A stretch of 48,625 nt of DNA from Bacteroidota bacterium (GTDB lineage: Bacteria; Bacteroidota; Ignavibacteria; Kryptoniales; JAKASW01): contig JAKAGT010000031.1 of the NCBI GenBank assembly GCA_021825585.1, positions 1-48,625 of the forward strand, given 5' to 3'. Shown here in pieces: positions 1 through 7,657 of this stretch. The notes below the pieces were generated by a model. That model did no database searches. It was not told the origin of the DNA and was given only the letters and a program-made list of their open reading frames with translations. Each line of letters opens with the position of its first letter. Position 1 is the first letter of the stretch. A program made the translations under genes and the position numbers.

Positions 1-2
1 AT

Positions 3-182
3 GCGCTCCATGTAGCCGCGGCCACCGTTGCCCGTTCCGACGCAATTGTATCCTGGAATTTCCATCATATCGTTCGGCTCGACAAGATGCGCGCTTACAA
101 TCAAGTGAACCTTGCAAACGGTTACGGCATTTTGACGATCATTTCTCCGAAGGAGGTGAATTACGATGAACAAAGCCAATAA
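3..182 (+). CDS. PIN-domain protein, C-terminal part (VapC-like toxin), cut by left edge
   Basis: An open frame enters from the left edge and stops at 180-182. The visible 59 residues include SDAIVSWNFHHIVRLDKM and end in ISPKEVNYDE. The D-x-(I/L)-V-S-W-N motif followed by a histidine and a terminal I-x-(S/T)-P-x-E is the typical C-terminal half of PIN-domain RNases, where the aspartate helps bind catalytic metal. The start and the first acidic residues lie outside the window. It overlaps the next gene by 17 bases, so the two are translationally coupled. This pairing of a PIN protein with a small acidic/basic protein resembles type II toxin-antitoxin modules, although here the small gene comes second. 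The family call is fairly safe; the toxin role is inferred. Confidence 0.75.
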   Translation, partial: ALHVAAATVARSDAIVSWNFHHIVRLDKMRAYNQVNLANGYGILTIISPKEVNYDEQSQ

Positions 183-366
183 GAAAGAACTCGACTGCAT
201 TGCTGTCAAGCGGGAAGCCCAGAATCAAATCTATGAGGAGACCAAGGACTTGACGCCTGAGCAACAGATTGAGTACTTCCGGGACGCAGTACTGAGAAGT
301 CGATTCAGGAAATGGTGGGAGGAAGCGAGTACTTTCTTAGCGAAGCGATCGAGCAAAGCGTCGTAG
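166..366 (+). CDS. small partner protein of the PIN gene (possible antitoxin)
   Basis: A 66-residue protein with an excellent ribosome binding site (AAGGAGGTG eight bases before the ATG), which lies inside the end of the PIN gene. It is rich in Lys, Glu and Arg, with the recognisable stretch KREAQNQIYEETKDLTPEQQ, a form I associate with short proteins encoded beside PIN-domain toxins. No membrane segment and no clear DNA-binding motif are visible. The most likely role is the antitoxin or a cofactor of the PIN ribonuclease; this rests on the overlap and the general style. Downstream there are only 42 bases before the end of the convergent gene on the other strand. Confidence 0.65.
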   Translation: MNKANKKELDCIAVKREAQNQIYEETKDLTPEQQIEYFRDAVLRSRFRKWWEEASTFLAKRSSKAS

Positions 367-408
367 CATACGCACGCATTCCCATAACAGAAGAAAAACA
401 CTTCAATC

Positions 409-1299
409 TCATCTCATCCAGTCACAACCGGGGCCCCATCCCCGCCCCTCACCGCGACGTCTTTCTTGACGCGGCGCTGGCAATCGGTGCTCCGGTGTTT
501 CGTCCCAACTTCCGTGCATCATTCCTCTAATCCATCGACCGCGCATATCACAGACTCCTATTGCCCTGTTCACAATTTTCTCATTAGCCGAATCAACCCG
601 CGGTCGAAAGCTCTCCAATACGTCCTTCTGGTAGGTGTTTACGGCATTCAACTTCGCAAGGAAGATGGCTGATGTATCGTTAGGCGTTTCTTCCAGGGCT
701 GACTGAGCCTCCGTTAGCATCGCGTCCAGAAGTCCCTCATCCAACTTGCCAGATTTCTGCAGGACACGTTTTATCTCCTTCGTGCGCTCCTCGGAAAAAG
801 TCAGCCGAAGCTCCGCTTTCCTTTCTGAGCTGAATGTAAGGAGAAAGCTGACTTTCTCGGTCACCAACTTCAACGGATAGAGAATGTCGCCGGGAACGCT
901 ATTGGCGGAGACGGTGCTGATCGCCACAAACATGAGGACAAGCGCAAAAGCCGCGCTGAGTGTCCATGCTAACCGAGGTTGCTGAAAGAGTCTGCCAAAG
1001 AAGGAACGACGCTTCTTTTTCAGTCTCGGAGATTGGCCCCGACCAACGGTCGAGGTCTCGACCAAATGTCGGACAGGGCGAAGAAGCGCAAGTTCTTCTC
1101 CGATACCGACTAAAGCGGCTGACACGGCGTCAGCGCTCGGCTCGGGCTTCGGCAATTGCTCCATAGCCTGCACTAACTCAAGGAGCGGCTTGGTCTCGGA
1201 TATGTACTCCGGATACTTAGCAAGAATTGACTCGACGCTTCCACCCTTGCGGAGCTCGTCAATGCAATCGTCGAATATTTTTTCGAGATCCTTTTTCAT
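409..1299 (-). CDS. single-pass membrane protein, DUF5667-like, probable anti-sigma factor
   Basis: 296 residues. The N-terminus (LEKIFDDCIDELRKGGS, then a YPEY motif) matches the short helical region seen in proteins encoded after ECF sigma factors. One hydrophobic segment near residues 111-130 is followed directly by SVPGDILYPLK, the signature of DUF5667 extracytoplasmic domains, which continues as a charged helical region. The start lies 6 bases after the stop of the sigma factor gene, so both are surely cotranscribed. By position and topology (cytoplasmic N-terminus, one membrane span, outer sensor part) it probably holds the sigma factor inactive until an envelope signal arrives. The last 40 residues are very Arg/Gly/Pro rich and unlike the rest, so the C-terminal end may have been altered. 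Confidence 0.7.
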   Translation of the reverse strand: MKKDLEKIFDDCIDELRKGGSVESILAKYPEYISETKPLLELVQAMEQLPKPEPSADAVSAALVGIGEELALLRPVRHLVETSTVGRGQSPRLKKKRRSFFGRLFQQPRLAWTLSAAFALVLMFVAISTVSANSVPGDILYPLKLVTEKVSFLLTFSSERKAELRLTFSEERTKEIKRVLQKSGKLDEGLLDAMLTEAQSALEETPNDTSAIFLAKLNAVNTYQKDVLESFRPRVDSANEKIVNRAIGVCDMRGRWIRGMMHGSWDETPEHRLPAPRQERRRGEGRGWGPGCDWMR

Positions 1300-1305
1300 G
1301 GAATT

Positions 1306-1863
1306 CTATTGCTTTTCCGTTCGAAGTATCCTCTTCAGTGTTGTAAGTGCCCTGAACTGAAGCGCCCTGATGGCTTCATTTGACTTTTCAAGCAAGCGGG
1401 CTATTTCCTCGGTCTCGTACCCTTCGATGAACTTGAGTATTATGACTTCCCGCTGCTCATCTGTCAGGTGAGAGAGTCCCTTCTTCAACTGTTCCTGATT
1501 TAGTAGTTGAGTGCTTTCATCTCTGTCATCTGCAATCTCCTCTACGGATTCAGCCACAGGATCGACGACACTGCGCACGGCTCTTCTGCGATAAAAATCA
1601 GTAACAACATTAGATGCTACACGATAAACCCACCCCTTGAAGGATCCCTTCTGTTGCTGGATCGATTGCATCATCCTGAGGCACACTTCACTCGTAAGGT
1701 CTTCCGCGTCGGAACGATCGTTTACACGATAGTAGATATAGCTGAATGCTTTTGGGTAGCAGTATTGCGAAAGCTTCGCTATTGCCTTTGGCTCAAGGCG
1801 CCGTGCCTGTTCTAACACTGCCTGTAATTCCTCTTCAGCTAACTCCAAAAACTTCTCTCGCAT
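1306..1863 (-). CDS. ECF-type RNA polymerase sigma factor
   Basis: 185 residues, the usual length for the family. Region 2 is visible as AFSYIYYRVNDRSDAEDLTSEV followed by GSFKGWVYRVASNVVTDFYRRR, the -10 recognition and core-binding region. Region 4 is LSHLTDEQREVIILKFIEGY followed by the helix-turn-helix TEEIARLLEKSNEAIRALQFRA, which would read the -35 element. The membrane protein gene follows at 6 bases, a standard sigma/anti-sigma pair. The metal ATPase gene ends only 43 bases upstream on the same strand, so the sigma factor may be cotranscribed with it or may regulate it; the sequence does not settle which. Confidence 0.92.
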   Translation of the reverse strand: MREKFLELAEEELQAVLEQARRLEPKAIAKLSQYCYPKAFSYIYYRVNDRSDAEDLTSEVCLRMMQSIQQQKGSFKGWVYRVASNVVTDFYRRRAVRSVVDPVAESVEEIADDRDESTQLLNQEQLKKGLSHLTDEQREVIILKFIEGYETEEIARLLEKSNEAIRALQFRALTTLKRILRTEKQ

Positions 1864-1906
1864 ATAATGACGCAGATGGGGTAGAAAACGTTATGGGCAT
1901 TATTCT

Positions 1907-3802
1907 TTAAGCCCGTCCTGCACGTAGACCATTGGCGACCGCGATAAGCTCCGCCGATTCGTGGAAGAGGACTGCAGCGGCGACAGTCATGATGCCGATA
2001 AGAGCGGATGGAATTAGCACGCCGAGAATAAGAAGCGAGAAGACAATGTTCTGTGTGCTGACGATTCTGGATTTCTTGCCGAGGGAGAGCGCATAGACAA
2101 CCTTCGTCAGGTCATCCGCCATTAGTGCCGTGTCGGCGGCCTGGATTGCAGCATCGGTCCCAGCAATGCCCATCGCGATGCCCACGGTCGCTCGTGCGAG
2201 TGCAGGGGCGTCATTGATCCCGTCGCCGACCATTGCAACGCTTCCGTACTTCTGCTGGATCTCTTCGACGACTTTTATTTTGTCCTCCGGTTTCAAACCT
2301 GCTCTGACTTCATCCACACCGAGTTCTTCTCCTATGGCTCTTGCGGTCATCTCGTTATCTCCTGTCAGTATCACCACCCTTATCCCTTTTTGGCGAAGCT
2401 GCTCAACGACACCTTTAGCCGTCGGCTTGGGTTCATCCCGCAGAGCGATGATACCTAATATGTTTTTCTGCGTTCCAACAAGGACTGCCGTTTTGCCTTC
2501 TCTGGTCAGCGTCTGAAGTTCCGGAATCCCGGCGGTACCTATGCCCAGACTGCCAAACAATTCAGGGCTTCCGACGTAAACCGTTTCTCCATTGACTTCC
2601 GCCTTTACTCCCGAGCCGACGAGTGCTTTGAATCCGGTTACGTCGAAATCCACTACTGCTGATCCCTCGGCTTTTGCAACGATTGCCTGAGCAAGAGGAT
2701 GTTCCGAAAACTTTTCCACGCTCTTCGCAAGGCTGAGAACCTTCTCCGGGTCGCCGTTCAATGCCACCACATCGGTAACGACCGGCTTCCCCTTTGTGAG
2801 TGTTCCGGTCTTGTCGAACGCAACAACCTTGATTCTACCGAGGTTTTCGAGGTGAACGCCCCCTTTGACCAGTATGCCTGACCGGCCTGCCTTGCCAATT
2901 CCTGCAGCTACAGCCACAGGAGTGGACATGACGAGCGCACACGGGGCCGCCGCGACCAGCAGGACAACTGCCCGCATTGCCCAGGATGAAGTTAACGCGC
3001 CGAGAATCAGCGGGGCCACCACCAGCAGCGCAGAAGCGAGAAGGACTATCGGCGAGTAAATGCGGCCGAAACGGTCGATAAAAGCCTGTGTGTTGCTCTT
3101 CTGTTCCTGTGCCTCTTCGACTAAATGTACCATCTTGGATAATGTGTTGTCTGCAAAATTCGCCGTTGCCTTTATCTGCAATGCCCCCTCATGATTGATC
3201 GATGCAGCGAAAACCTTCATCCCTTCTCTCTTTTCAACCGGTATCGACTCACCCGTGACCGGCGCTTCGTTTATGCTCGATGCTCCTTTGACAATCACTC
3301 CATCGGTTGCAATCGATTCGCCCGGCCTTACGATGAATAGGTCGCCAATATCTATTTCCTCTGCGGGTATGACGGTCTCTTCTCCATTCTTGACGATTCG
3401 TACTTCTTTAGGAGCAAGGTCGAGGAGTTTCCTGATGGAAGCTCTCGTTCTCGCATAGGTGTACTCTTCCAGCCCCTCGGCTGCGCCGTACAGGAAAACC
3501 AGAAAGGCAGCCTCATCCCACATTCCCAGGACTGCCGAGCCGACGACTGCAGCGAACATCAGTATGTTTATGCCTACCTCTTTCTCTTCGATCAGCTCCT
3601 CGAATCCTTCGCGAATCCAATGATAGCCGCCGAGAACAATGGCTACGGCATAAAAGCCTATTTCGATTTGCGACGAGACGAATCGAGCGTGTGCCATGAT
3701 GAAGGCGGCGCCGACCAATAATCCCGCGATGAGCGCGTTTCGCATAGGAGGATGAGAATACCATTTGCCGTCGAAGATTTCTTTATTATCATCTTGTTTC
3801 AT
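1907..3802 (-). CDS. P1B-type heavy-metal-transporting ATPase (APC type)
   Basis: 631 residues, an inner-membrane ATP-driven metal exporter. Visible landmarks are the actuator TGES at about 183, the membrane metal-site motif APC at 286-288, the phosphorylation site DKTGT at 330, SEHPL at 366, TGDN at 480 and the hinge GDGIND near 527. The last helix carries HESAELIAVAN, close to the HE(G)-x-T motif of the P1B-4 group. There is no N-terminal metal-binding domain. APC in place of CPC or SPC makes copper unlikely and leaves zinc, cadmium, cobalt, iron or manganese open. The downstream neighbour is the ECF sigma factor, and other metal-handling genes lie upstream. Family certain, substrate unknown. 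Confidence 0.93.
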   Translation of the reverse strand: MKQDDNKEIFDGKWYSHPPMRNALIAGLLVGAAFIMAHARFVSSQIEIGFYAVAIVLGGYHWIREGFEELIEEKEVGINILMFAAVVGSAVLGMWDEAAFLVFLYGAAEGLEEYTYARTRASIRKLLDLAPKEVRIVKNGEETVIPAEEIDIGDLFIVRPGESIATDGVIVKGASSINEAPVTGESIPVEKREGMKVFAASINHEGALQIKATANFADNTLSKMVHLVEEAQEQKSNTQAFIDRFGRIYSPIVLLASALLVVAPLILGALTSSWAMRAVVLLVAAAPCALVMSTPVAVAAGIGKAGRSGILVKGGVHLENLGRIKVVAFDKTGTLTKGKPVVTDVVALNGDPEKVLSLAKSVEKFSEHPLAQAIVAKAEGSAVVDFDVTGFKALVGSGVKAEVNGETVYVGSPELFGSLGIGTAGIPELQTLTREGKTAVLVGTQKNILGIIALRDEPKPTAKGVVEQLRQKGIRVVILTGDNEMTARAIGEELGVDEVRAGLKPEDKIKVVEEIQQKYGSVAMVGDGINDAPALARATVGIAMGIAGTDAAIQAADTALMADDLTKVVYALSLGKKSRIVSTQNIVFSLLILGVLIPSALIGIMTVAAAVLFHESAELIAVANGLRAGRA

Positions 3803-3896
3803 TCTTGCCTCGATAATCTGGTTCTGTACAGATGTTTTTGTCTGCTTGTTACGATGTTAGAATCTTCCATTCAGAAAGAAAAGAAAAACAGCGAAG

Positions 3897-4247
3897 CTAT
3901 GAAGCGATGGGAGGGCGGAAAATGCGGTTAGAGAATTCGAAAGGATTTCCAGAGATCAAAATATAAGCGGTTCGCGACTGTACCGAACAATACGAGAGGG
4001 CAGCCGTGTTTGCCGCGATCATCGGTACGTGACAAATGCAGGAGCAATCCGATGTATTGAGCTCAAGCGCATTCTGTAACGAAGCGGCTTGTTGATCCTT
4101 GAGGGAAGAAATAGAAGTACCCTGGTTATTGTTCCCTCTGCTGTCAAACCGATTCACATCGTTGCACCAGAAGAGAGAAATGTTGAAAGAAACAATAAGA
4201 AGGAGCGAAACCGACGAAGCTACATTTGTTTTTAATTTTCCTGTCAT
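3897..4247 (-). CDS. small Cys/His-containing exported or membrane protein, unknown
   Basis: About 116 residues from the ATG at 4247; a GTG start at 4298 would add 17 residues and neither has a good ribosome binding site. A hydrophobic N-terminal segment (SSVSLLLIVSFNISLFW) looks like a signal or anchor. The central DCSCICHVP is a dense Cys/His patch, and the C-terminus ends in NRIFRPPIAS. Short proteins with a hydrophobic N-terminus, a C-x-C-x-C-H patch and a terminal F-R/H-P-P motif are often found beside heavy-metal efflux genes in the Bacteroidota/Ignavibacteriota range. Binding of a soft metal is plausible because metal ATPases flank it, but no function is established. Confidence 0.55.
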   Translation of the reverse strand: MTGKLKTNVASSVSLLLIVSFNISLFWCNDVNRFDSRGNNNQGTSISSLKDQQAASLQNALELNTSDCSCICHVPMIAANTAALSYCSVQSRTAYILISGNPFEFSNRIFRPPIAS

Positions 4248-4298
4248 TGCTTTAAACAAAATAAGGACGCCATCGACGAGATTCAAGGAGCGCCGCAC

Positions 4299-4648
4299 GA
4301 AGCTGGCGTACGGGGAATATGTAACATAGGGAAACCGTTCTTATTCGACATTTAACCGCACAGGTCTGCATTTCGCCGCTATGATTACGTATCCCTCTGC
4401 TTCTTTAGTCAGATACGTGTCTGCTACTCTCCTTTCTCCTACCCTGACAGGGCGCTCCTATCGGAGCCTTCTGTTAGGCGTTCTGGACTTGAGCGCAAAC
4501 AGTTCTCGCCTACGGCGCCAAAAGCGCGATCGTTGATTGATAGGTCTGGCGGAGCCCGGCGCGGCGCACGAAGGCGGATTCAAACCTACCTTGCTGCAGA
4601 CAGATTTTCCGGCGTTACATAACATGAATTGCTAAGCTAATAAGTATA
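4299..4648. other. gene-free stretch, no recognised element
   Basis: 350 bases without a supported gene. It contains a short hairpin (GGCGCTCC TATC GGAGCC around 4449-4466) and GC-rich segments, but no terminator with a T run, no tRNA fold I could complete and no homology I recognise. It may be decayed coding sequence. Confidence 0.4.
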
Positions 4649-5041
4649 CTAAAGATTGCTGATTACCTTCTTCAGCTTGCCCTGGATTGTCTCGGCCACT
4701 TCACCAAGCGATTCATTCTTCACCGCCTGCATGGAAGCGATCGGGTCAACTGCTGCGACAACAGTTTTGCCTTCATCGTTTACATAGACAATTACATTGC
4801 ACGGAAGCATCAATCCGATTTGCTCTTCAGATTGCAGCGCCTTGTATGCGAATGGTGGATTGCAGGCGCCAAGTATTTTGTACGGCTTGAAGTCAACATC
4901 AAGCTTTTTCTTGAGTGTAGCCTTGACATCGATTTCCGTCAGCACCCCGAATCCTTCTTTCTTCAGTTCATCGGTTACTTTTTCAATCGCTTCATCGTAA
5001 CCGAGATTAACTACTTTTGAAAATCCATAAGACGTGTTCAT
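4649..5041 (-). CDS. DUF302 domain protein
   Basis: 130 residues covering one whole DUF302 domain. The N-terminal YGFSKVVNLGYDEAIEKV and the central pair DFKPYKILGACNPPFAYKAL and IGLMLPCNVIVY are characteristic: the family keeps a conserved cysteine in the GACNP turn and another in the LPCN turn. Members are small soluble proteins of unknown function, often found with heavy-metal or sulfur genes. Here the gene starts 15 bases after the stop of the lipoprotein gene, so the two form an operon inside the metal segment. The start ATG at 5041 has AAGGAG upstream (AAAAAGGAGAAACAACA). Role inferred only as metal or redox related. Confidence 0.88.
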   Translation of the reverse strand: MNTSYGFSKVVNLGYDEAIEKVTDELKKEGFGVLTEIDVKATLKKKLDVDFKPYKILGACNPPFAYKALQSEEQIGLMLPCNVIVYVNDEGKTVVAAVDPIASMQAVKNESLGEVAETIQGKLKKVISNL

Positions 5042-5056
5042 TGTTGTTTCTCCTTT

Positions 5057-5575
5057 TTATTCTATTTCAAACCCGGCATTTCTAATTGCGCTTTCCAAGT
5101 CTTTATAAGCAATCGTCCTGGCATTGTATTCAATATATACCTGTCCGGATTCCGGATGTATTTCGAAATCATTAACGCCCTCAATTCTTCTTAGTACATT
5201 GCTCAATCTATTTTCCTGCTCTTTCTTCAGTTCGTTAAAACAAATTACCGTTTTTGTTTCATCAATTCTCAAAGTTTTAACTGTCTTTCCGTTGGCTTTG
5301 TCGCTTATAATGTCAGCTTCCACATAAAGACTGAAAGGCAAGTCGGTAAGCTTCGTATTCTTATTCTGGAATTTAACAGTCATACTTGTGTCAATCTTTA
5401 CCGGCATACAAGCTTTAGTGCCGAGCACACAGATCACAATTTTATCCTTGCCCATTTTTTCATTCCCTATTGTGCCCATTATCTTGTTTGATTCATGTGC
5501 GCAACCGGACACAATTAACATAGATGAAATTGAAGCCATCAACCTGATTATACCAAACACGGTTTTCATATTCAT
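5057..5575 (-). CDS. lipoprotein with HMA-like C-terminal domain
   Basis: 172 residues. A signal peptide ends in the lipobox VSGC, so the mature protein should be lipid-anchored at the outer face of a membrane. After a beta-rich middle part (about 45-110), the C-terminal 60 residues (RLSNVLRRIEGVNDFEIHPE through LESAIRNAGFEIE) have the beta-alpha-beta-beta-alpha-beta pattern of heavy-metal-associated domains, but the usual C-x-x-C loop is replaced by NELKKEQ. It may therefore bind metal differently or act as an interaction domain. The second ATG (5569) is the better spaced start relative to the GGAAGGA box. It precedes the DUF302 gene by 15 bases. Confidence 0.65.
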   Translation of the reverse strand: MNMKTVFGIIRLMASISSMLIVSGCAHESNKIMGTIGNEKMGKDKIVICVLGTKACMPVKIDTSMTVKFQNKNTKLTDLPFSLYVEADIISDKANGKTVKTLRIDETKTVICFNELKKEQENRLSNVLRRIEGVNDFEIHPESGQVYIEYNARTIAYKDLESAIRNAGFEIE

Positions 5576-5737
5576 TCCTTCCTTGTTTAGCGCAAGCCTG
5601 CCGACGCTTGTCGCAGCGGGAGTTTCATTTGATTTTTCACTGAGTCAACACTAACAGCATCTGCTGCAATTATACGACATCTGAAACGGCTAGATAGAAA
5701 AGAGAAGACGCAGTAGCGTCCTATGAGAGGGAAATTA

Positions 5738-6115
5738 TTAAATCAGAAAGGTACGGTCGTAAAGATAGATTGGGGCGGTCTCGTGCGGCGAGTAAAAAAG
5801 CTCGCTATCCAGTTTGCATGATGAGACGTTGGGCAGGCAGGTAGCATCAATATGATGAATCCGGGTTAATTTCGCGAGGGTAAGTTTGAATAAATTATTC
5901 GCGGCGGCCTTGCCAATTTCTGTCTTTATTACCCGTGCCACCAAACAATAATCTTGCGCAGGTGGATGCTGCTTTTCGACAGTGTACTGTCCGATTTCAG
6001 AGTAGGCAAACCAGGACAGAAACGGTGCTAAGAAAAAGACCGCAGCAATTAGCGAACGATATTTTGATAAATACTCAATCATTTCTGAGAATACTTCCAT
6101 CCAATCTGATGCCAA
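5738..6115 (-). CDS. small single-pass membrane protein, unknown
   Basis: 125 residues with one hydrophobic segment (SLIAAVFFLAPFLSWFAY, about residues 21-38) and a soluble C-terminal part with three cysteines, ending in IYLYDRTFLI. I do not recognise a family. Size, topology and the position between metal-transport genes resemble the other small protein at 3.9-4.25 kb, and both end in an aromatic/hydrophobic tail, so they may be periplasmic accessory proteins of metal efflux. The gene is read in the same direction as its neighbours but is separated by 162 bases from the lipoprotein gene, and by 294 bases from the Nramp-type gene. Confidence 0.5.
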   Translation of the reverse strand: MASDWMEVFSEMIEYLSKYRSLIAAVFFLAPFLSWFAYSEIGQYTVEKQHPPAQDYCLVARVIKTEIGKAAANNLFKLTLAKLTRIHHIDATCLPNVSSCKLDSELFYSPHETAPIYLYDRTFLI

Positions 6116-6146
6116 AAGTCTGCGATGGTTTCAGCGCATAGTTAAT

Positions 6147-6176
6147 CTCAGATGATCACCATTTTGATTATCTGAG
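6147..6176. repeat. 12-bp inverted repeat (hairpin or operator)
   Basis: CTCAGATGATCA, a 6-base loop, then TGATTATCTGAG: twelve pairs with one G-T wobble. It lies in the 294-base gap between the Nramp-type gene and the small membrane protein gene. There is no T run on either side, so it could be a protein-binding site or mRNA hairpin rather than a terminator. A second, shorter inverted repeat TGCAAA-N5-TTTGCA follows at 6212-6228. The remainder of the gap (6177-6409) shows nothing else I can name. Confidence 0.5.
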
Positions 6177-6409
6177 TAGGACTTCCGCAGTTGAGGGGCA
6201 AAAAGCACCTGTGCAAAAATGGTTTGCATCTACGGGGCTCAACTGGGCCTAAGAGGGCAGTAAGTCACCGAAACAGGATAAATGCGATTGCCGATGGTCG
6301 TGGAGGATTCTGTGTAAAAGGAAGTCGTACGTGCTTAGAAGTACCATCGTTTTTTCCTAAGTATAGCGTGCACAGAGATCGTTCAGAAGCGTCAGAAGTT
6401 CCCCTCCGG

Positions 6410-7606
6410 CTAGAGTAAAGACATCATGCTTATTATCCCCGTACCGAAGATAAGAGCCAAGAAGACCCAATACACAATTTTGTTAGCCACGCCAAGAGTG
6501 TAGTTACCCATAAGTCTTTTGTTCGACGATATCAATCCAAGTATAATTGCCGGACCCATGAGAACGATTATCTGGAGCACCATGAGATTGAGTGCCATGT
6601 TGACAAGGTTCAATGTGACAATCGGAACGACCAAAGCCGGCAGCGATTCCGCGAGATACAACTTAAACCAGTTCTTCCGACCCCACCCCAATGCTTCCGT
6701 GACTCCCCACGAGCTTCCGAGCGAGATGACGATGAGCGCGATGAAGGACGCCGCTATCAATCCTACCGCGAAAACAGGCGGTGCAGACTTCCCCGCCACG
6801 CCTGCCAGCGCCCCGGACAGAATCACCGGCGATGCAAAGTCGAGTGAGCTAGCATCTATGCCGGTCGCTGCGATCGCAATCGCCACCATGATCACTTCAG
6901 AAGCAATTGCTCCGATGGCAGTCTCGAGTCTCACCGCCCACAGGCTGCCTGCCTTTATACCCTTCTCAGCGGTTGCAGATGCCTGATAAAAGAGCATGAA
7001 GGGCATTATAACGGCCCCCACATTTGCCGCAAGAAGAAAGAAGAAATCGGATGAACTCGAGAAATAAAATGGCGTAAATTCGATTCCCTTCTTCGCAGTG
7101 AGGAAAGCGGAAGCGCTGAAGGCCAGCGCAAATAAGATGGAGATCACGAGGAGCGGTTTCTCTGCATCGACATATTTGCGTTTGTAAACAATCAGGACGT
7201 GGGCGATGAATATGATCGGCACCGAAATCTCCGGACGTATACCTAAAATTTCGAAACCTATGGCTGCACCAGTGTATTCGACCACGTAGCTTATAATGTC
7301 GACCAGCGCCATAGGGACAGCGGCAAAGACGGCGGTTCGCCTGCTGTAATTTTCTCTTATGAGTTCGCCTAAACCCTTGTTCGTTACCGCGCCTACCCTT
7401 CCTGCCACTTCTTGAATGACATAAAGAGGGATGATAAGAACTATGAGGAACCAGATAAGTTTTGTCCCATAAACCGCTCCGCTTTCAGCCGCTGTAATCA
7501 CACTTGCAGCGTCGACGTCTGCAATCATCACGAGCCACGCCGGGCCCCAGACTTTGAGAAGCTCCCATACCTTTGAAACGCTCTTTGTTCTTTCTGCTAC
7601 TTCCAT
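6410..7606 (-). CDS. Nramp-family (SLC11-like) divalent metal transporter, divergent
   Basis: 398 residues with about eleven hydrophobic helices, inner membrane. The fold signature is recognisable: helix 1 reads WGPAWLVMIADVDAASVITA where classical Nramps have the DPGN metal site, and helix 6 reads NVGAVIMPFMLFYQAS where classical ones have the (A/C)MPH site. The first Asp and the Met are kept but the Asn and His are not, as in a branch of Nramp-related proteins with DxDxxS. The metal may therefore differ from Mn/Fe; magnesium-transporting Nramp relatives are one option. It lies 51 bases downstream of the second metal ATPase, probably in one operon. Confidence 0.85.
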   Translation of the reverse strand: MEVAERTKSVSKVWELLKVWGPAWLVMIADVDAASVITAAESGAVYGTKLIWFLIVLIIPLYVIQEVAGRVGAVTNKGLGELIRENYSRRTAVFAAVPMALVDIISYVVEYTGAAIGFEILGIRPEISVPIIFIAHVLIVYKRKYVDAEKPLLVISILFALAFSASAFLTAKKGIEFTPFYFSSSSDFFFLLAANVGAVIMPFMLFYQASATAEKGIKAGSLWAVRLETAIGAIASEVIMVAIAIAATGIDASSLDFASPVILSGALAGVAGKSAPPVFAVGLIAASFIALIVISLGSSWGVTEALGWGRKNWFKLYLAESLPALVVPIVTLNLVNMALNLMVLQIIVLMGPAIILGLISSNKRLMGNYTLGVANKIVYWVFLALIFGTGIISMMSLL

Positions 7607-7657
7607 TGGAATTTTTCCGGCTTATCTATTTCGTTCGGGCTTAAATAGGCATCGCAT

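Noticed and set aside
4560-4600. tRNA-like T-arm (GGTTTGAATCC on the minus strand)
   Set aside because: No matching acceptor stem, D-arm or anticodon arm could be built around it.
6191-6418. 75-codon plus-strand frame between the Nramp-like and small membrane genes
   Set aside because: No ribosome binding site, no recognisable feature, ends inside the Nramp-like gene.
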